Below, in pieces: positions 5,634-7,438 of a DNA stretch of 7,438 nt (position 1 is its first letter; every line of letters starts with the position of its first letter). A program made the position numbers and the translations under genes. The stretch lies in the NCBI GenBank assembly GCA_020052975.1, contig JAGVOC010000411.1, positions 1 to 7,438 on the forward strand, written 5' to 3'. Origin of the DNA: Desulfobacterales bacterium. Its GTDB lineage: Bacteria; Desulfobacterota; Desulfobacteria; Desulfobacterales; RPRI01. The notes beneath the pieces were generated by a model. It was given only the letters and a program-made list of their open reading frames with translations, ran no database searches and was not told the origin of the DNA.

Positions 5634-5662
5634 TTGACAAACAAAAATGTATGACCTATTTT
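5634..5662 (+). promoter_or_regulatory. Sigma-70-type promoter of the second HNH gene
   Basis: A perfect -35 TTGACA (5634-5639) and TATTTT (5657-5662) are separated by 17 bases. Transcription would begin near 5669, about 26 bases before the ATG, and the leader contains the ribosome site GAGGAA (5681-5686). Confidence 0.6.
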
Positions 5663-5694
5663 TTGAATATATGTAATAACGAGGAAACACATTA

Positions 5695-6537
5695 ATGTCA
5701 GAATTATCAGAATTAATACCTAAAGGTCGGCCCCGTATGATTGACCTAGTAAAAGCTGCTGGCGTCAATGTCAGTGATTGGGAAAATTTCAAGGGAGGCG
5801 AAAGCAAGGCGGCATCAAACCCAAAGTACTGTTATGAGTGGTCATTTATTGAACCAAAGAAGGTTGTTGTACTTACCCTGTGGCGTAAAAATATTAAAAA
5901 GCAAGACGGTACAATATGGCGAGACTTTAATATGCGTAAGACCGCACAAGATCTTGGTCAAATACCTAGTAAAGCCCTGTGGCAGAAACGTTCATTGAAG
6001 GTAGACCTTGCGATTCAAGAAGCTATTAAAGACGGATTGCCGATTCGTATTATTGTTCAGGAAGGTGTAATGCGAGGCATAGACCAACCCGAAACAATTG
6101 CATCGAGGGTCAAAAAACGCATGCTTGATTCTGTCCCATGGGCAGTTACTGCCTATGATTGGAAAAGTGGCAGCGGCACATTGACGCGGGGTGCTCACCT
6201 TGATCATTTCGTCGATCAGTTTTCAGTTCCGCAGGACATAGCACAACAAGCAATACGACGTGAGGTTTCTGGGCAAGCGTTTATGCGAAGATCTGAACCA
6301 CGTAGGATAGCTCTACTTCGGGCCCAGGGTAAATGCGAGTTGTGCGCACAACAAGGCTTTGTGATGGAGGATGGAAGGGTTTACCTTGAAACTCATCACG
6401 TGATACCACTCTCAGAAGGTGGTTCAGATACTGAAGTCAATGTTGTAGCACTGTGCCCTAACCACCATCGAGAAGCTCATTATGGAACGAATATGTTAAA
6501 GATAAGAGAGACGCTACTCAGTCTTTTTTTGTCATAA
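5695..6537 (+). CDS. HNH endonuclease, McrA-like with N-terminal specificity-type domain
   Basis: A 280-aa protein with a clear C-terminal HNH nuclease domain (about 203-265): CELC (Cys214, Cys217), LETHHVIPLSEGG (His234, His235), VNVVALCPNHHREAH (Asn249, Cys254, His257, His258, His262). This is the ββα-metal fold of McrA-type enzymes, with a structural zinc on the four cysteines and His235 as the likely general base; all key residues are present. The first ~190 residues form a separate domain (RPRMIDLVKAAG, then ANPKYCYEW-like NPKYCYEWSF, VVVLTLWR) that I have seen attached to HNH domains in restriction-like proteins, but whose ligand I cannot name. The ATG at 5695 follows GAGGAA (5681-5686). 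It has its own promoter and sits alone between repeat copies 8 and 9. No methyltransferase is adjacent, so a modification-dependent nuclease or a homing-type role is as likely as classical restriction. Confidence 0.88.
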   Translation: MSELSELIPKGRPRMIDLVKAAGVNVSDWENFKGGESKAASNPKYCYEWSFIEPKKVVVLTLWRKNIKKQDGTIWRDFNMRKTAQDLGQIPSKALWQKRSLKVDLAIQEAIKDGLPIRIIVQEGVMRGIDQPETIASRVKKRMLDSVPWAVTAYDWKSGSGTLTRGAHLDHFVDQFSVPQDIAQQAIRREVSGQAFMRRSEPRRIALLRAQGKCELCAQQGFVMEDGRVYLETHHVIPLSEGGSDTEVNVVALCPNHHREAHYGTNMLKIRETLLSLFLS

Positions 6538-6581
6538 GTATTTCGAATAAAAATCTTCAATTTTCTATTCCTCTTGGTTTT

Positions 6582-6619
6582 GAAGCATTGTGGGTGTAGT
6601 AACTCCTCTCAATAACTTC
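6582..6619. repeat. Multi-step imperfect hairpin ending in repeat copy 9
   Basis: GAAG (6582-6585) pairs with CTTC (6616-6619) and ATTG (6587-6590) with CAAT (6610-6613), with one unpaired base on the left and two on the right. This is the same AAG-N-ATT / AAT-NN-CTT order as at 4143-4176, although the sequence between the arms differs. Confidence 0.5.
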
Positions 6620-6624
6620 CTGTA
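6610..6624 (+). repeat. CTTCCTG-type repeat, copy 9 (consensus)
   Basis: CAATAACTTCCTGTA is a full match to CAATWRCTTCCTGWA. It lies 72 bases after the stop at 6537. It is the last copy; none follows the next gene. Confidence 0.75.
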
Positions 6625-6644
6625 CTCGGCAGCGCAGAGATACA

Positions 6645-6673
6645 TTGACCATATACCGCATGCCAGCTATTAT
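6645..6673 (+). promoter_or_regulatory. Sigma-70-type promoter of the HEPN-like gene
   Basis: TTGACC (6645-6650) and TATTAT (6668-6673) are spaced 17 bases, each one mismatch from consensus; TATAAT (6671-6676) overlaps but would give a 20-base spacer. The leader would be about 60 bases and ends with AAGGAG (6728-6733). Confidence 0.55.
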
Positions 6674-6739
6674 AATGCTACTAAATGTTGAATAAACATA
6701 AAGATGAATGTTAGGCGAAAATGAAAGAAGGAGTTTCTT

Positions 6740-7348
6740 GTGGCAATATATAACCTCGGATTCAGCGAAAAATTAATTGAGGCTGCACAGTTAGTTTTTG
6801 ATGATGACGGCGATGAATTTGATAAATTGCAAACGGTTCTCTATCTATGTCACTTATCATGTGAAATCACGCTAAAGGCTTTACTAGAAAAAGCTGGAAA
6901 ACCCATAAAAGACATTATTGCATGCGCTCATGATTTTGACAAAATATTTCAACCCTTCTTTGTCGAGGTAGAAATTAATAGAGAAGTCGGAAATAATATT
7001 TATAGATGGATTAAGTCGGGCGGTATCGGTTGTGAGCAAACTAAGGATGGAATTTTTGAACCTACAATTAGAACTATGCTAACTGACAAAAGAACATCAC
7101 AGTACCCGTCTCATTTGCGATACGCAGGGGATCACATCTCTGCCTATCCTCCTCAAGAATTAATAAAAGCATCTAAAATCTTACTTAACGATGCACTCAA
7201 ATACTATGATAATATCCGTCTGGCCCCTCAAAGTAAGGGAGGCGGCAAGATGAAAGACCCGATGGATAGGCCAATGGAGCGAGGGGAAAAGACCGGACCA
7301 TGCCCAAACTGTGGTTATCCGGAAGTTATAATAAATATAAATATATAG
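6740..7348 (+). CDS. HEPN-like domain protein with short C-terminal CPNC tail
   Basis: A 202-aa protein starting at GTG (6740), supported by AAGGAG six bases upstream. Residues 1-160 are helical and resemble HEPN-fold proteins: LSCEITLKALLEKAGK (39-54), HDFDKIF (64-70), and a late helix KASKILLNDALKYYDNI. HEPN RNases carry an R-x4-6-H motif; here RYAGDH (Arg127-His132) and RTSQYPSH (Arg118-His125) both fit. RNase activity is therefore possible but unproven, and no nucleotidyltransferase (MNT) antitoxin gene is adjacent. After residue 165 the composition changes: a Gly/Lys linker, MKDPMDRPMERGEK, then CPNC (188-191), one half of a zinc ribbon, and a low-complexity VIININI end. The TAG at 7346-7348 overlaps the presumed insertion-element edge, so the natural C-terminus may have been cut. 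An in-frame ATG at 7250 preceded by GGGAGG could start a separate 32-residue peptide. Confidence 0.7.
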   Translation: MAIYNLGFSEKLIEAAQLVFDDDGDEFDKLQTVLYLCHLSCEITLKALLEKAGKPIKDIIACAHDFDKIFQPFFVEVEINREVGNNIYRWIKSGGIGCEQTKDGIFEPTIRTMLTDKRTSQYPSHLRYAGDHISAYPPQELIKASKILLNDALKYYDNIRLAPQSKGGGKMKDPMDRPMERGEKTGPCPNCGYPEVIININI

Positions 7349-7359
7349 GGACACATCCC
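7348..7359. repeat. Small hairpin at presumed insertion-element edge
   Basis: GGGA (7348-7351) and TCCC (7356-7359) pair around CACA. The string GGGACACATCCCC, next to a reading frame ending in a GRPR tail, is of the sort I associate with edges of REP-associated/IS200-like elements in these bacterial groups. It directly abuts the stop of the HEPN-like gene. Confidence 0.35.
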
Positions 7360-7362
7360 CAA

Positions 7363-7438
7363 TTAATCTATCTTCTGTTGCCTTGGTCTGCCGGGGTTAT
7401 TGAGGGAAAAGGCCCTTCCCATTTTTCTTTCCATTTTC
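7363..7438 (-). CDS. 3' end of a REP-associated/IS200-like transposase (partial)
   Basis: On the - strand the last bases of the window read KMERKMGRAFSLNNPGRPRQ followed by QKID and a TAA stop (7363-7365). Tyrosine transposases of the Y1/REP-associated (RAYT) group often end in a lysine-rich helix, 'GR' and a 'pGRPrk' tail, which this matches in order and spacing. Only about 24 codons are inside the window, so the catalytic HUH motif and Tyr cannot be checked. It points toward the HEPN-like gene, convergent with it, 14 bases apart. The alternative is a chance open stretch or another protein with a basic tail. Confidence 0.4.
   Translation of the reverse strand, partial: KMERKMGRAFSLNNPGRPRQQKID

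Noticed and set aside
6710..6716. GTTAGGC, identical to a classical integron attC core
   Set aside because: No matching GCCTAAC lies upstream at a suitable distance, arms around it are not complementary, and the other units lack such a core; the conserved base pattern of this array is CTTCCTG, which is not part of attC.
1..7438. CRISPR array interpretation of the regularly spaced repeat
   Set aside because: Copies are 93 to 1075 bases apart with whole genes between them, the repeat is about 15 bases and imperfect, and no cas gene is present.

Overview
The window looks like a piece of chromosome from an anaerobic or sediment bacterium of the Nitrospirota / former Deltaproteobacteria type. This is an inference from protein flavour: an aldo/keto reductase subfamily, a 74-aa four-cysteine protein and an RlpA-like lipoprotein of kinds I associate with those groups. 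No rRNA or tRNA settles it. All confident genes lie on the + strand. One partial reading frame runs in from the right edge on the - strand.

Layout: (1) 1-1687 holds a two-helix membrane protein with a PH-like tail and a complete aldo/keto reductase, and its base composition looks host-like. (2) 1688-2008 has no gene but holds two copies of a short repeat and a strong GC-rich hairpin. (3) 2009-7348 is a run of seven single, unrelated genes: a secreted SAPE-like protein, a coiled-coil tail-anchored protein, an HNH-like zinc protein, a 74-aa cysteine-rich protein, an RlpA-like lipoprotein, an HNH endonuclease with an extra N-terminal domain, and a HEPN-like protein with a short Cys tail. (4) 7348-7438 looks like the 3' end of a REP-associated/IS200-like transposase on the - strand, with a small hairpin next to it.

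The main observation is that the genes from 2009 onward are separated by a recurrent motif, consensus CAATWRCTTCCTGWA. Its core CTTCCTG occurs exactly eight times on the + strand, always outside genes (starts at 8, 1832, 2591, 3161, 4174, 4597, 5541 and 6616), with one TTTCCTG variant at 1932. From 1832 on, each motif follows one gene's stop codon and precedes the next gene's promoter or ribosome site, and at most sites the sequence just upstream could pair with it. The units therefore look like gene cassettes: one gene plus one conserved 3' site, same orientation, mixed accessory cargo. They do not show the ordinary integron attC signature. I read this as a possible uncharacterised cassette array or repeat-mediated gene-capture locus. 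No recombinase is visible in the window.

The genes do not form a pathway. Several carry their own promoter-like sequence (clearest before the RlpA-like gene, the second HNH gene and the HEPN-like gene), which fits independently acquired units better than one operon. Two HNH-type proteins and a HEPN-like protein give the cargo a defence or mobile-element flavour, but no defence function is shown by the sequence.
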